NCBI RefSeq assembly: GCF_000310205.1
Contig: NZ_AMXE01000023.1
Location: 1-47,902 of the forward strand
Reading direction: 5' to 3'
DNA length: 47,902 nt
Origin: Thauera linaloolentis 47Lol = DSM 12138
GTDB taxonomy: Bacteria; Pseudomonadota; Gammaproteobacteria; Burkholderiales; Rhodocyclaceae
Below, in pieces: positions 31,647 to 40,154 of this stretch. The translations under genes were made by a program, and so were the position numbers. The notes under the pieces were generated by a model, which saw only the letters and a list, made by a program, of their open reading frames with translations, had not been told where the DNA came from and did no database searches. The stretch's first letter is position 1; every line of letters begins with the position of its first letter.

Positions 31647-31937
31647 TCAGTTCGGGAATGAAACGGTTGTAACGAAAGCACGTGAGTGAGACCGATTCGA
31701 AGTCGATGCATCACTGCTGGCGCTGGCACCACCCAGGTGCCGGGGATGGGATATCGCCTGGTCGAGTTGTTCGCACGATGTCATCAGTTCCTGATCTATG
31801 GTGCTGGCGTCAAGGCAGCGCAGCAGGAGTCCTGCCTGGTGTGCAGCGCGAGGACAGCCCGTCTCGAGATAGCGCGAAACGTGCGTCAACACGCCGGCAA
31901 GCAGACGAGTCTGCTCGAGGGTCGAATCCCTTGCCAT
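31647..31937 (-). CDS. Small helical protein upstream of S4 paralogue
   Basis: 96 aa from ATG 31937 with GAGAGG 6 nt before it. Helical segment TLEQTRLLAGVLTHVSRYLETGCPRAAHQAGLLLRCLDASTIDQELMTSCEQLDQAI, then a low-complexity Ser-rich tail. Related by eye to the protein at 30727-31023. First gene of the S4-paralogue operon; a Fur-like box sits 19 bp before the ATG. Function unknown. Confidence 0.65.
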   Translation of the reverse strand: MARDSTLEQTRLLAGVLTHVSRYLETGCPRAAHQAGLLLRCLDASTIDQELMTSCEQLDQAISHPRHLGGASASSDASTSNRSHSRAFVTTVSFPN

Positions 31938-31955
31938 GAGACACCTCTCTTTTTT

Positions 31956-31974
31956 GCGAATAATTCTTAATATC
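31956..31974 (-). promoter_or_regulatory. Fur-like box before the S4-paralogue operon
   Basis: Minus strand GATATTAAGAATTATTCGC matches the Fur consensus at 13 of 19 positions. It lies immediately upstream of the first gene of the operon in an AT-rich stretch that contrasts with the surrounding GC-rich DNA. Confidence 0.55.
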
Positions 31975-32073
31975 ATTCAATCAAGGCAGTATGTCAAGGT
32001 CTTGCAGCCCACCACCGGCGATCAGGCGACCAGTTTCACGGTAAGCGGAATTTACACGGCACGTCAAACATAA

Positions 32074-32092
32074 GATAATAGCAGTAGTTCTC
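32074..32092 (+). promoter_or_regulatory. Weak Fur-like box before the imelysin operon
   Basis: GATAATAGCAGTAGTTCTC matches the Fur consensus at 12 of 19 positions and is followed by another AT-rich patch. It is about 140 bp before the imelysin ATG. Imelysin operons are commonly Fur-controlled, which supports the call; the match alone is weak. Confidence 0.4.
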
Positions 32093-32232
32093 ATTCGCGT
32101 AATTAATCAGAAAAAATTTCCTGCCAGCAGAATCGGCCGGACATTCCCTCGACGGCCCCTCCCCCGGCAACGACAGACTCAAGGCCCCGGGGGCATGCCG
32201 TTGCACCGCAGCCCCTTTCCGGAGATCGACCA

Positions 32233-33381
32233 ATGCGCCTGAAACTCCTCATCGCCGGCCTTGCCGCCGCAACCTTCGCCCTGCCTGCCGCCGCGCAAAA
32301 AACCGTCGCGCCGCAAGACGTGCTGAACCACTACGGACAGCTCGTACATGCCAGCTACGCCGACTCCGCATCCACCGCGCGCACGCTGAAAAAGGCCGTC
32401 GATGCCTTCGTCGAGGCACCGTCGGAAGCCGGGCTGATCGAAGCCCGCAAGCGCTGGCTGGAGGCGCGCGAATGGTACGGCCAGACCGAGGCCTTCCGCT
32501 TCTACGGCGGCCCGATCGACGGCGAAGACGGCCCGGAGGGCCGCATCAACGCCTGGCCGATGGACGAGGCCTATGTGGACAGCGTGGAAGGCAACCCGGA
32601 CACGGGAATCATCAACGACCGCAGCGTGAAGCTCGACGCGGAGACGCTCGCCGGCCTCAACGAGAAGGATGGCGAAGAGAACATCTCGACCGGCTGGCAC
32701 GCGATCGAATTCCTGCTGTGGGGGCAGGACCTGAGCGCCGATGGCCCGGGCAACCGGGCCTGGACCGACTTCGTCGACGGCAAGGCCCCCAACGCGGACC
32801 GCCGGCGCGCCTACCTGCAGATCGTCACCGATCTGCTGATCGAGGATCTCGACGGCCTCGTCCAGTCTTGGGCGCCGGGCGGGCAGAACTACCGTGCAAG
32901 CTTCTTGGCCGACCCGGCCAGCCTCACCAAGGTGATCTCCGCGCTCGGCATCCTGAGCCGTGCCGAACTCGCCGGCGAGCGCATCGAAGTCGCTCTCGAC
33001 TCGCAGAGCCAGGAAGACGAACACTCCTGCTTCTCCGACAATACCCATCGCGATGCGGTCGCCAATGCGCTCGGCATCCGCAACGTCTGGCGCGGCGAGT
33101 TCGTGCGCGCCGATGGCTCGCTGCTGAAAGGGCCTTCGCTCAATGCGCTGGTGGCCAGCAAGGACAAGGCGCTTGCGGGCGAGGTCGATGCACGCATGAG
33201 CGCGAGCCTGAAAGCCGCCGAAGCCATTCCGGCCCCCTTCGATCAGGCTATTCTGGCCGGCAACCCGGGACGACCGAAAGTCGAGGCCACGGTCACCAGC
33301 CTGAAGAGCCAGACCGAAACCCTGGTGCAGGCAGCCGAGGTGCTGGGCATCAAGCGCCTGAACACCGCGCTGCCCGAGTAA
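32233..33381 (+). CDS. Imelysin-family iron-regulated protein (IrpA-like)
   Basis: 382 aa. Signal peptide MRLKLLIAGLAAATFALPAAA. Peptidase M75/imelysin fold with the conserved G154-W-H156-A-I-E159 (GxHxxE motif), followed by LLWGQDLSADGPGNRAW and TDLLIEDLDGLVQSWAPGGQNYRASF, and the C-terminal cup region (LKSQTETLVQAAEVLGI). Imelysin-like proteins are periplasmic or outer-membrane-attached, bind metal or haem, and are induced by iron starvation. First of four genes with the order imelysin, di-haem oxidoreductase, imelysin, DUF1513, a recurring Fur-regulated cassette. Confidence 0.92.
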   Translation: MRLKLLIAGLAAATFALPAAAQKTVAPQDVLNHYGQLVHASYADSASTARTLKKAVDAFVEAPSEAGLIEARKRWLEAREWYGQTEAFRFYGGPIDGEDGPEGRINAWPMDEAYVDSVEGNPDTGIINDRSVKLDAETLAGLNEKDGEENISTGWHAIEFLLWGQDLSADGPGNRAWTDFVDGKAPNADRRRAYLQIVTDLLIEDLDGLVQSWAPGGQNYRASFLADPASLTKVISALGILSRAELAGERIEVALDSQSQEDEHSCFSDNTHRDAVANALGIRNVWRGEFVRADGSLLKGPSLNALVASKDKALAGEVDARMSASLKAAEAIPAPFDQAILAGNPGRPKVEATVTSLKSQTETLVQAAEVLGIKRLNTALPE

Positions 33382-33394
33382 GCCTGGCCCCCGA

Positions 33395-33423
33395 GGGGGC
33401 GTGCCGGCATCCGGCACGCCCCC
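33395..33423 (+). other. Perfect 13-bp hairpin between imelysin and di-haem genes
   Basis: GGGGGCGTGCCGG (33395-33407), loop CAT, complement 33411-33423. Very stable stem 13 nt after the imelysin stop without a following T-run. Likely a processing, stability or partial termination element that lets the first gene be expressed more than the rest of the operon. Confidence 0.65.
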
Positions 33424-33481
33424 CGATGATGCACAGGCGCAGCGAGGCCACCGCCCCTTGCGCACAGAGAACGGACGATCG

Positions 33482-34942
33482 ATGCAATTCAAATACAGCC
33501 TGCGTGCCGCGACGATCGCGGCGGCCGCGATGACGATGGCCCTGAGCCTGCCGGCCACCGGCGGCACCGCAGATTTCGAACCTGGCGAGGACCTGCCCGG
33601 CGGAGACACCACGACGGGCGACCAGGGCCGCAATGCCTTCTCCCACCCGGCAGCCAACCTGTCGGTCGACCGGCAGACCCCGTTCTTCATCGGCAATTCG
33701 TTCTTCAAGAAAAACTGGGTCGAGGCTCCTGCCTCCACCACGGGGCGCGACGGACTGGGCCCCCATTTCATCGCCCGTTCCTGTGCGGGCTGCCATATCC
33801 TCGATGGCAGAGGCTCGCCGCCTCCAGTCCAGGACGGCATCAATATCGAACAGCCCGTCAGCCTGTTGTTCCGCCTGTCCATTCCGGCCAGTGCTGCTCG
33901 CCCCGCCGGCAAGGACGGCGTGGTGCCGGAGCCTGCCTACGGTACCCAGTTCAACAACGCGGGGGTAACGGGCGTCCAGCCCGAAGGCGCGGTCGAGATC
34001 CGTTATGTCGAACAACCGGGCCAGTTTGCCGACGGCACCCCCTATTCGCTGCGCAAGCCGCTCTACCGGCTGCACGATCTGGCCTACGGCCCACTGCATC
34101 CAGACACGCAGATCTCGCCGCGCATCGCTCCGGTGGTGATCGGCCTCGGCCTGCTGGAAGCGATTCCCGAAGCCGACCTGCGTGCGATCGGGGCACGGCA
34201 GGCGGAGGAAGGCCTCGGCATATCGGGCCGTCTGAACCGCGTCTGGGACGCTGGCAGGCAGGAATGGATGGCCGGCCGCTTCGGCTGGAAGGCGAACGTC
34301 GCCACGGTCCGGCACCAGACTGCGGGGGCCTTCCACGGCGACATGGGCATCACGAGCACGCTGTTCCCGCGCGAGGAGTGCATGCCTGCCCAGGCCGACT
34401 GTATTGCGCGCCAGCAGCGCGAAGCCGAGTGGCGCAGCGAGCGCGGCGAAGCCGATGTCGATGTCGACGACCGCGCGCTCGAACGCACGGTCTTCTATAC
34501 GACGACGCTCGCCGTCCCTTCGCGCCCCGACGCCCGGAACCCGCAGGTCCTGGCCGGCAAGCGCCTGTTCCACGAAGCCCGATGTGCAAGCTGCCACGTT
34601 CCCCGGCACGTGACGGGTGAACTGCCGGGCTACCCCGAACTATCCAAGCAGACCATCTACCCGTATACCGACCTCCTGCTGCACGACATGGGCGAAGGAC
34701 TCGCCGACGGCCGCCCCGACTTCGAGGCCGACGGGCGAGAATGGCGCACGCCGCCGTTGTGGGGAATCGGCCGCGTGAAGACGGTCAACGGCCACACCAC
34801 CTTCCTCCACGACGGCCGCGCCCGCAATCTGCTGGAAGCCATCCTGTGGCACGGTGGCGAGGCGGAGGCCGCCAAGGCACGGGTACTCGGCCTCTCGAAA
34901 ACCGAGCGAGACGCCCTGATCCGCTTTCTGGAGTCGCTATGA
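33482..34942 (+). CDS. Di-haem oxidoreductase family protein (DUF1111, thiol-oxidoreductase type)
   Basis: 486 aa from ATG 33482; an upstream in-frame ATG at 33401 lies within the hairpin. Signal peptide with LRAATIAAAAMTMALSLPATG. Two c-type haem motifs: CAGCH at residues 101-105 and CASCH at 368-372, the latter in an ordinary cytochrome c domain with a late Met-containing segment (LLHDMGEGLADG). Periplasmic electron transfer role; in imelysin operons it is proposed to oxidise or reduce the metal handled by the imelysins. Stop overlaps the next start (ATGA). Confidence 0.9.
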   Translation: MQFKYSLRAATIAAAAMTMALSLPATGGTADFEPGEDLPGGDTTTGDQGRNAFSHPAANLSVDRQTPFFIGNSFFKKNWVEAPASTTGRDGLGPHFIARSCAGCHILDGRGSPPPVQDGINIEQPVSLLFRLSIPASAARPAGKDGVVPEPAYGTQFNNAGVTGVQPEGAVEIRYVEQPGQFADGTPYSLRKPLYRLHDLAYGPLHPDTQISPRIAPVVIGLGLLEAIPEADLRAIGARQAEEGLGISGRLNRVWDAGRQEWMAGRFGWKANVATVRHQTAGAFHGDMGITSTLFPREECMPAQADCIARQQREAEWRSERGEADVDVDDRALERTVFYTTTLAVPSRPDARNPQVLAGKRLFHEARCASCHVPRHVTGELPGYPELSKQTIYPYTDLLLHDMGEGLADGRPDFEADGREWRTPPLWGIGRVKTVNGHTTFLHDGRARNLLEAILWHGGEAEAAKARVLGLSKTERDALIRFLESL

Positions 34943-35976
34943 GTCCCCGCTCTTCCCTGTCGGCCGCACCCTTCCTTGCCGCCGCACTGCTGTCGGCAAG
35001 CGCCATCGCTGCGGCGCCCGCACCATTCGTCGCCCCTTCCGCGTGGATGTCCGCGCTCGGACAGCAGGTCCTCGCCCCCGGATATGCCGAACTCGCCCGC
35101 TCCTCGGCCGCGCTTGCCCAGGGCATCGGCGCGGCATGCGATGCGCCGGGCGACGGCACGCTCGACGCGGCACGCGCCGCATGGCGGCAGACGGCGCTCG
35201 AACTCCGCCGCCTGGCTGCGCTGCCCTTCGGGCCGGCCCTGGAAAGCCGCATCCTGCGCCGGCTCGACTTCTGGCCGACGCGCCCCCCTCAGATCGAATC
35301 CTCGCTGCGCGGCCGCGCCGCCGGCACGCTGCAGGATGAGCGTATCGGCGTCACCGCCAAGGGTATGCCTGCACTGGAATATCTGCTGTTCGACCCGGCC
35401 AGGGCCCCCCTCGGCTCCGATCCCACAGCCTGCCGCTACGCGGCCTGGCTAGCCGACGACGCCGCCCGCGAACTGGATGCGATCCAGTCCACCTGGTCGC
35501 CCTGGGTCGACAGCCTGGGCGAAACCGACCCGGAAACCGAAGCCGCGCTGCTGAGCGACAGCGTGAATATCCTGATCGGCGGCTTCGATACGCTGCGCGT
35601 CAAGTACCTGGAGAAACCTGCCCGCAAGCCAACCGACAGAACGGGTTTCGACGCCTGGCGCAGTGGCGGCGAACGCGCTCACCTGCTCGCGCTGTTCGAC
35701 GGCCTTCGCCTTGGCCTGCAGGGCCGCGAAGGACTGCCCGGGTTGACCGCCATCCTGCGCGGCCGCGGCCTGCTCGCGCTTGCCGACCGGCTCGACGCCC
35801 AGACGGAGGCCGTCGCCGGCGCCTTGCAGGGCTTGCCACCCAGCCCGGGCGAGGACGGCGGAGCCGCCATCGCCCGGACCGTCGAGGCGCTGGCCGTGCT
35901 GCAGGGGCTGCTGGCCCACGACGTGGCGGAAAAGCTCAAGGTCCGGGTCGGATTCGGAGACAACGATGGCGATTGA
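34939..35976 (+). CDS. Second imelysin-family protein, degenerate GxHxxE
   Basis: 345 aa. Signal peptide (FLAAALLSASAIAAAP), then an imelysin-like helical fold: AARAAWRQTALELRRLAALPFGP matches the region before the active cleft, and GMPALEYLLFD occupies the GxHxxE position with Pro in place of His. C-terminal repeat NILIGGFDTLRVKYLEKP. Loss of the His suggests altered metal binding compared with the first imelysin; such divergent second copies are usual in this operon. ATG overlaps the di-haem gene stop by 4 bp. Confidence 0.87.
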   Translation: MSPRSSLSAAPFLAAALLSASAIAAAPAPFVAPSAWMSALGQQVLAPGYAELARSSAALAQGIGAACDAPGDGTLDAARAAWRQTALELRRLAALPFGPALESRILRRLDFWPTRPPQIESSLRGRAAGTLQDERIGVTAKGMPALEYLLFDPARAPLGSDPTACRYAAWLADDAARELDAIQSTWSPWVDSLGETDPETEAALLSDSVNILIGGFDTLRVKYLEKPARKPTDRTGFDAWRSGGERAHLLALFDGLRLGLQGREGLPGLTAILRGRGLLALADRLDAQTEAVAGALQGLPPSPGEDGGAAIARTVEALAVLQGLLAHDVAEKLKVRVGFGDNDGD

Positions 35977-37078
35977 CCTGCCGCGCCGCCGCCTGCTGAA
36001 GACGCTGGCAGCCCTGTCCTGCGGAACACCCGCGACCCAGGCGTGGACGGCCGTGTGCGCCGATACCGCCCCCCCCAGCCTGCTGACCTGCTGGAGCGAC
36101 TCGCCCACACGCCCATCCGAATTCCATGCCGGCCTGCTCGGCGTGCAATCACCGGCACTCGCGCTGCCAGCCCGCGGCCACGACATCGCCTGGCACCCAT
36201 CGGCGGACGGCAGCGCGGTGGTCGTGGCCCGCCGCCCCGGAGACTTCCTCGTGCGCTGGCATGTACCGACCGGCGTGGAAGTGGCGCGTTTCGAAGCCGA
36301 CGACGAGTCGCGTTTCGAGGGGCATATCGCATTCCGGCCGGACGGCCGCGTACTCTACGCCACGGAAACGGACCTCATCACCGGCGACGGGCGGATCGGC
36401 GTGTTCGACGCCCTCAGCCTCGAACGTCTCGATGCCTGGCCCTGCGGCGGCGTCGGCCCCCACGCCGTCGAATGGATGGCTGATGGCCGGCTGGCGGTAG
36501 CCGTCGGCGGCATCCTGACCCTGCCGGAAACCGGCCGCGTAAAGCGAAACCTCGCCAGCATGGACCCTTCGCTGACCTTTCTCGATCCCGGCGACGGGCA
36601 GTTGCTGTCCCAGCACAGGCTGCCGGATGCCTTCATGAGCGTGCGCCACATCGCGCAGGACGCCGGCGGCGGCGTCGCGGTCTCGCTGCAAAACGAGGGC
36701 AGGACCGCCCGCCCCCTGTTCGCTCTGCTCGACGGCCGGCAGCTGCGGTACGGCGAAGCCGACGCGGACCTGATCGAACGCTGCGGCGATTACGCGGGCG
36801 ACATCATCGCCTCGAACGGCGGCTTCGCGGTGAGCTGCACGCGCGCGGGCGTGACCGCGACCTGGAGCGCGGACGGCAAGGCGCAGGCCGTCTTCGCCAC
36901 GCGCAGGGTATGCGCAATGGCCGAGTACGAAAAACGGCTCGTGGTCACCGGCGACGAAGGCGACCTCTGGCAGCTCGGCATCGCCAACGCTGCCCGCAAT
37001 GAGCAATGCGACAGACACTGGCAGTTGCCTGTGGCACTGGACAACCACGCCTGCGGTCCAGCAACTGCGCATGCTTGA
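35966..37078 (+). CDS. DUF1513 beta-propeller protein
   Basis: 370 aa. N-terminal twin-arginine-like signal (RRRLLKTLAALSCGTPATQA). WD40/NHL-like propeller strands: HDIAWHPSADGSAVVVARRPGDFLVRW, GHIAFRPDGRVLYATETDLITGDGRIGVFD, GVGPHAVEWMADGRLAVAVGG. These are the hallmark repeats of DUF1513. Exported, probably periplasmic partner of the imelysins. ATG 35966 lies 11 bp inside the preceding gene. Last gene of the operon. Confidence 0.9.
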   Translation: MAIDLPRRRLLKTLAALSCGTPATQAWTAVCADTAPPSLLTCWSDSPTRPSEFHAGLLGVQSPALALPARGHDIAWHPSADGSAVVVARRPGDFLVRWHVPTGVEVARFEADDESRFEGHIAFRPDGRVLYATETDLITGDGRIGVFDALSLERLDAWPCGGVGPHAVEWMADGRLAVAVGGILTLPETGRVKRNLASMDPSLTFLDPGDGQLLSQHRLPDAFMSVRHIAQDAGGGVAVSLQNEGRTARPLFALLDGRQLRYGEADADLIERCGDYAGDIIASNGGFAVSCTRAGVTATWSADGKAQAVFATRRVCAMAEYEKRLVVTGDEGDLWQLGIANAARNEQCDRHWQLPVALDNHACGPATAHA

Positions 37079-37351
37079 GTACCGCGCCGGGCACGGGCAT
37101 GCGCAGGGTCCCCACCGCCCCATACGCTTGCGTATCTTCTAGCCCCCATACCCATTCCTGCTCCCCCCGGAAAAACGTATCATCACTTTGCTCGCCCCCG
37201 CATGGGCCAGAGCGGAGCATGACCCAGCGACCTCCTGCGAGACCGGGGGTCTTGTTTCGCCATGCTCGTGCACGGGAGAGCACCGGAAACGGGAACCGCG
37301 CTGCTCACCCCTGATCAATAACCCGTTTCTAAAGATGGGAGAGGAAATAGA

Positions 37352-38989
37352 ATGTCGAATGCCTACGCAACCGGACTGGACAAGAATCCGGCCAACTACG
37401 TCCCGCTGTCGCCGCTGAGCTTCATCGAGCGCACCGCAACGGTGTACCCCACCCGCACCAGCGTCGTGCACGGCACGCGCAGCTACACCTGGGGCGAGAC
37501 CTACGCCCGCTGCCGTCGCCTGGCAAGCGCGCTCGTTGCCCACGGCGTCGGCCGCGGCGACACCGTCGCGGTCATGCTGCCCAACGTGCCGCCGATGTTC
37601 GAGGCACACTTCGGCGTACCGATGACGGGCGCAGTGCTCAACACGCTGAACACCCGCCTGGACGCCGAAGCCCTCGCCTTCATGCTCAAGCACGGCGAAG
37701 CCAAGGTCCTGATCACCGACCCCGAGTTCGCCAGCGTGATCCGCGGCGCACTCGAATTGCTGGAAGGCGACAAGCCGCTGGTCATCGACGCGCTCGATGA
37801 CGAGTATCCCGGCACCGAGCGCGTCGGCACGCAGTTGTACGAGGACTTCATCGCCGGCGGCAACCCCGACTACAAGTGGAGCCTGCCGAACGACGAATGG
37901 GACGCAATCGCGCTCAACTATACCTCCGGCACCACCGGCAACCCGAAGGGGGTGGTCTACCATCACCGCGGCGCCTATCTCAATGCCGCCTCCAACATCA
38001 TCAGCTGGGGCATGCCGCAGCATTCCGTCTATCTGTGGACGCTGCCGATGTTCCACTGCAACGGCTGGTGCTTCCCGTGGACCATGGCGGCCAATGCCGG
38101 CGTCAACGTCTGCCTGCGCAGGGTCGACCCGGCACTGATCTTCGAGCTGATCCGCAGCCAGAAGGTCAGCCACATGTGCGGCGCGCCAATCGTCTACGGC
38201 ATGCTGATCAACGCCCCCGACCAGCTGCGCGCCGGCATCGAGCACAGCGTCGCCGGCCTCATCGCCGGTGCCGCGCCTCCGGCCGCGATCATCGAGGGCG
38301 CCGAGCGCATCGGCTTCGACATCACCCACGTCTATGGCCTGACCGAAACCTACGGCCCGGCTTCGGTCTGCGCCAAACACCCCGAATGGAACGCGCTGCC
38401 CATCGACCGCCGCGCCGAACGCAACGGTCGCCAGGGCGTGCGCTACCACATGCAGGAAGCGATCACCGTACTCGATCCGATGACGATGGAGCCGGTGCCC
38501 GCCGACGGCGAGACCATGGGCGAGATCATGTTCCGCGGCAACCTCGTCATGAAGGGCTACCTGAAGAACGAGAAGGCCACCGACGAAGCCTTCGCCGGCG
38601 GCTGGTTCCACACCGGCGACCTGGCGGTGATGCACCCGGACGGCTATGTGAAGATCAAGGACCGCTCGAAGGACGTGATCATTTCCGGTGGTGAGAACAT
38701 TTCGTCGCTCGAAGTCGAGGAAGTGCTGTACCGCCACCCCGCGGTGCTGACCGCCGCCGTGGTCGCCAAGCCCGACGAAAAGTGGGGCGAGGTGCCCGCC
38801 GCCTACATCGAGGTGAAGGACGGCGCCGGCGTCACCGCCGACGACATCATCGCCCACTGCCGCGAACACCTGGCGCGCTACAAGGTGCCCAAGTTCATCG
38901 AGTTCTGCGTCCTGCCCAAGACCTCGACCGGCAAGATCCAGAAGTTCGCGCTGCGCGAAATGGCGAAGTCCTCGTCGGCGATCGAGTAA
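37352..38989 (+). CDS. AMP-dependent acyl-CoA ligase (medium-chain / AlkK-DmdB type)
   Basis: 545 aa ANL-superfamily ligase forming an acyl-CoA from a carboxylic acid, ATP and CoA. P-loop YTSGTTGNPKG at 190-200, GLTETYGP motif, GWFHTGDLAV hinge region, KDRSKDVIISGGENISS A8 motif, and catalytic lysine in TGKIQKFALR near the C-terminus. The set VYLWTLPMFHCNGWCFPW is typical of the medium-chain/methylthiopropionate clade. Own promoter region of 273 bp upstream; a GGAGAGGAAATAGA ribosome site precedes the ATG. Substrate cannot be decided from sequence. Confidence 0.93.
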   Translation: MSNAYATGLDKNPANYVPLSPLSFIERTATVYPTRTSVVHGTRSYTWGETYARCRRLASALVAHGVGRGDTVAVMLPNVPPMFEAHFGVPMTGAVLNTLNTRLDAEALAFMLKHGEAKVLITDPEFASVIRGALELLEGDKPLVIDALDDEYPGTERVGTQLYEDFIAGGNPDYKWSLPNDEWDAIALNYTSGTTGNPKGVVYHHRGAYLNAASNIISWGMPQHSVYLWTLPMFHCNGWCFPWTMAANAGVNVCLRRVDPALIFELIRSQKVSHMCGAPIVYGMLINAPDQLRAGIEHSVAGLIAGAAPPAAIIEGAERIGFDITHVYGLTETYGPASVCAKHPEWNALPIDRRAERNGRQGVRYHMQEAITVLDPMTMEPVPADGETMGEIMFRGNLVMKGYLKNEKATDEAFAGGWFHTGDLAVMHPDGYVKIKDRSKDVIISGGENISSLEVEEVLYRHPAVLTAAVVAKPDEKWGEVPAAYIEVKDGAGVTADDIIAHCREHLARYKVPKFIEFCVLPKTSTGKIQKFALREMAKSSSAIE

Positions 38990-39001
38990 GGTCTGTGCCC
39001 A

Positions 39002-39035
39002 CCATGCCATGGCGGGCAAAGCCGCCACGGCATGG
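39002..39035. terminator. Hairpin between convergent acyl-CoA ligase and azlD
   Basis: CCATGCC (39002-39008) with GGCATGG (39029-39035) and TGGCGG (39010-39015) with CCGCCA (39022-39027), one A-C mismatch, 6-nt loop. No T-tract; plausible bidirectional terminator. Confidence 0.5.
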
Positions 39036-39067
39036 CCCCGGCAAGGGGCTGGCGCCGGTAGCCGAGG

Positions 39068-39394
39068 CTACCAGCCCAGCCCCTTTCTCATCAGCAGCAG
39101 CACCGCCATGCCAAGCAGGAAGGGCAGCCAGGGATTGCGCCAGCGCAGGGCCACGGCGATCACGACCAGACCGGCCAGCAGCTTGGGATTGAAGAGCGTC
39201 ACTTCGCCGCCGTCGATCAGCAGGTCCGGTACCACCAGCGCCGACAGCGCGGCGGCCGGCGCATAACGCAGGGTGCGCTGCAGCGCCGGCGGCAGACGCC
39301 CCTTTTCCCCCAGCAGGATGAAGCTGCCACGCGTCCCCACCGTGGTCATCGACATCAGTACGAGCGTCACCCACAACCACACACCGTCGATCAT
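39068..39394 (-). CDS. azlD: AzlD family membrane protein
   Basis: 108 aa with three to four helices (WLWVTLVLMSMTTVGTRGSFIL, LRYAPAAALSALVVPDLLI, LLAGLVVIAVALRW, WLPFLLGMAVLLLMRK). Typical size and pattern of AzlD, the small subunit that with AzlC exports branched-chain amino acids or analogues. Its ATG overlaps the azlC stop by 4 bp. Confidence 0.9.
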   Translation of the reverse strand: MIDGVWLWVTLVLMSMTTVGTRGSFILLGEKGRLPPALQRTLRYAPAAALSALVVPDLLIDGGEVTLFNPKLLAGLVVIAVALRWRNPWLPFLLGMAVLLLMRKGLGW

Positions 39395-40095
39395 GCCGCC
39401 TCCCCGCGCAGCAGCCAGCGCTCTGCGGCAAACCCCGCCGCGATCCCGATCACGATACCGGCCACCACGCCCAGGCGCAGCGGCAGCCCGCGCAGCAACA
39501 CCGCCCCCAGCCCGCCCGCCAGCGCGGCGATCAGCATCGGGCGATTGCGCACCATCGGCAGCATCATGACCATGAGCGCAATCGTCACCATGAACTCGAG
39601 CGACCAATCGCGCGGAACGAATTCGGCGCCGAAGATGCCGAGCGCGGTACAGCTCTGCCACACGCACCAGTTGAATACCGAAGGCACGATGTAATAACCC
39701 CAGCGCCACTGCGGATCATCCGCCTTCAGCAACTTCTCGGCGCCGACCGCGAACACGCCGTCGACGAGCAGATAGCTCGACGCCAGCCGCCGGGCGAACG
39801 GCTGCCCATGGAAAATCGGTGCGATCGCGGCACTGAAAATGATGAACCGCAGGTTCAGCGCCAGCGCCGTCAGCATGATCAGCCACAACGGCGCCCCGGC
39901 GGCGATCAGCGGCAAGGAGCCCAACTGGGCGGTGCCGGCATAGACCAGCAGGTTCATGCCCAAGGCCTCGATCTCGGACAGGCCGATCGAGCGCATCGCG
40001 ATGCCGGTCACCACCGCCCAGGGCAGCAGGCCCACCGAAACCGGCAGGAAATCACGCAGCCCTTCGCGGGCGCCGCGGCGAAAAGCAGATTCCAT
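39391..40095 (-). CDS. azlC: AzlC family branched-chain amino-acid exporter
   Basis: 234 aa from ATG 40095 (earlier in-frame ATG at 40125 less likely). Conserved AzlC motifs: GLRDFLPVSVGLLPWAVVTGI, GMNLLVYAGTAQLGSLPLI and LNLRFIIFSAAIAPIF. Membrane protein exporting branched-chain amino acids (LIV-E type). Forms a two-gene operon with azlD. Confidence 0.92.
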   Translation of the reverse strand: MESAFRRGAREGLRDFLPVSVGLLPWAVVTGIAMRSIGLSEIEALGMNLLVYAGTAQLGSLPLIAAGAPLWLIMLTALALNLRFIIFSAAIAPIFHGQPFARRLASSYLLVDGVFAVGAEKLLKADDPQWRWGYYIVPSVFNWCVWQSCTALGIFGAEFVPRDWSLEFMVTIALMVMMLPMVRNRPMLIAALAGGLGAVLLRGLPLRLGVVAGIVIGIAAGFAAERWLLRGEAA

Positions 40096-40154
40096 CTTGG
40101 GCAATCTCGCAAAACGCCAAAGCATAGCAGCCGGCAGCGCGATTCCGGACCCGC

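Noticed and set aside
31682-31970. Small plus-strand frames antisense to the first gene of the S4-paralogue operon
   Set aside because: No RBS or domain, and they oppose a coding frame that has a good RBS and a homologue nearby.
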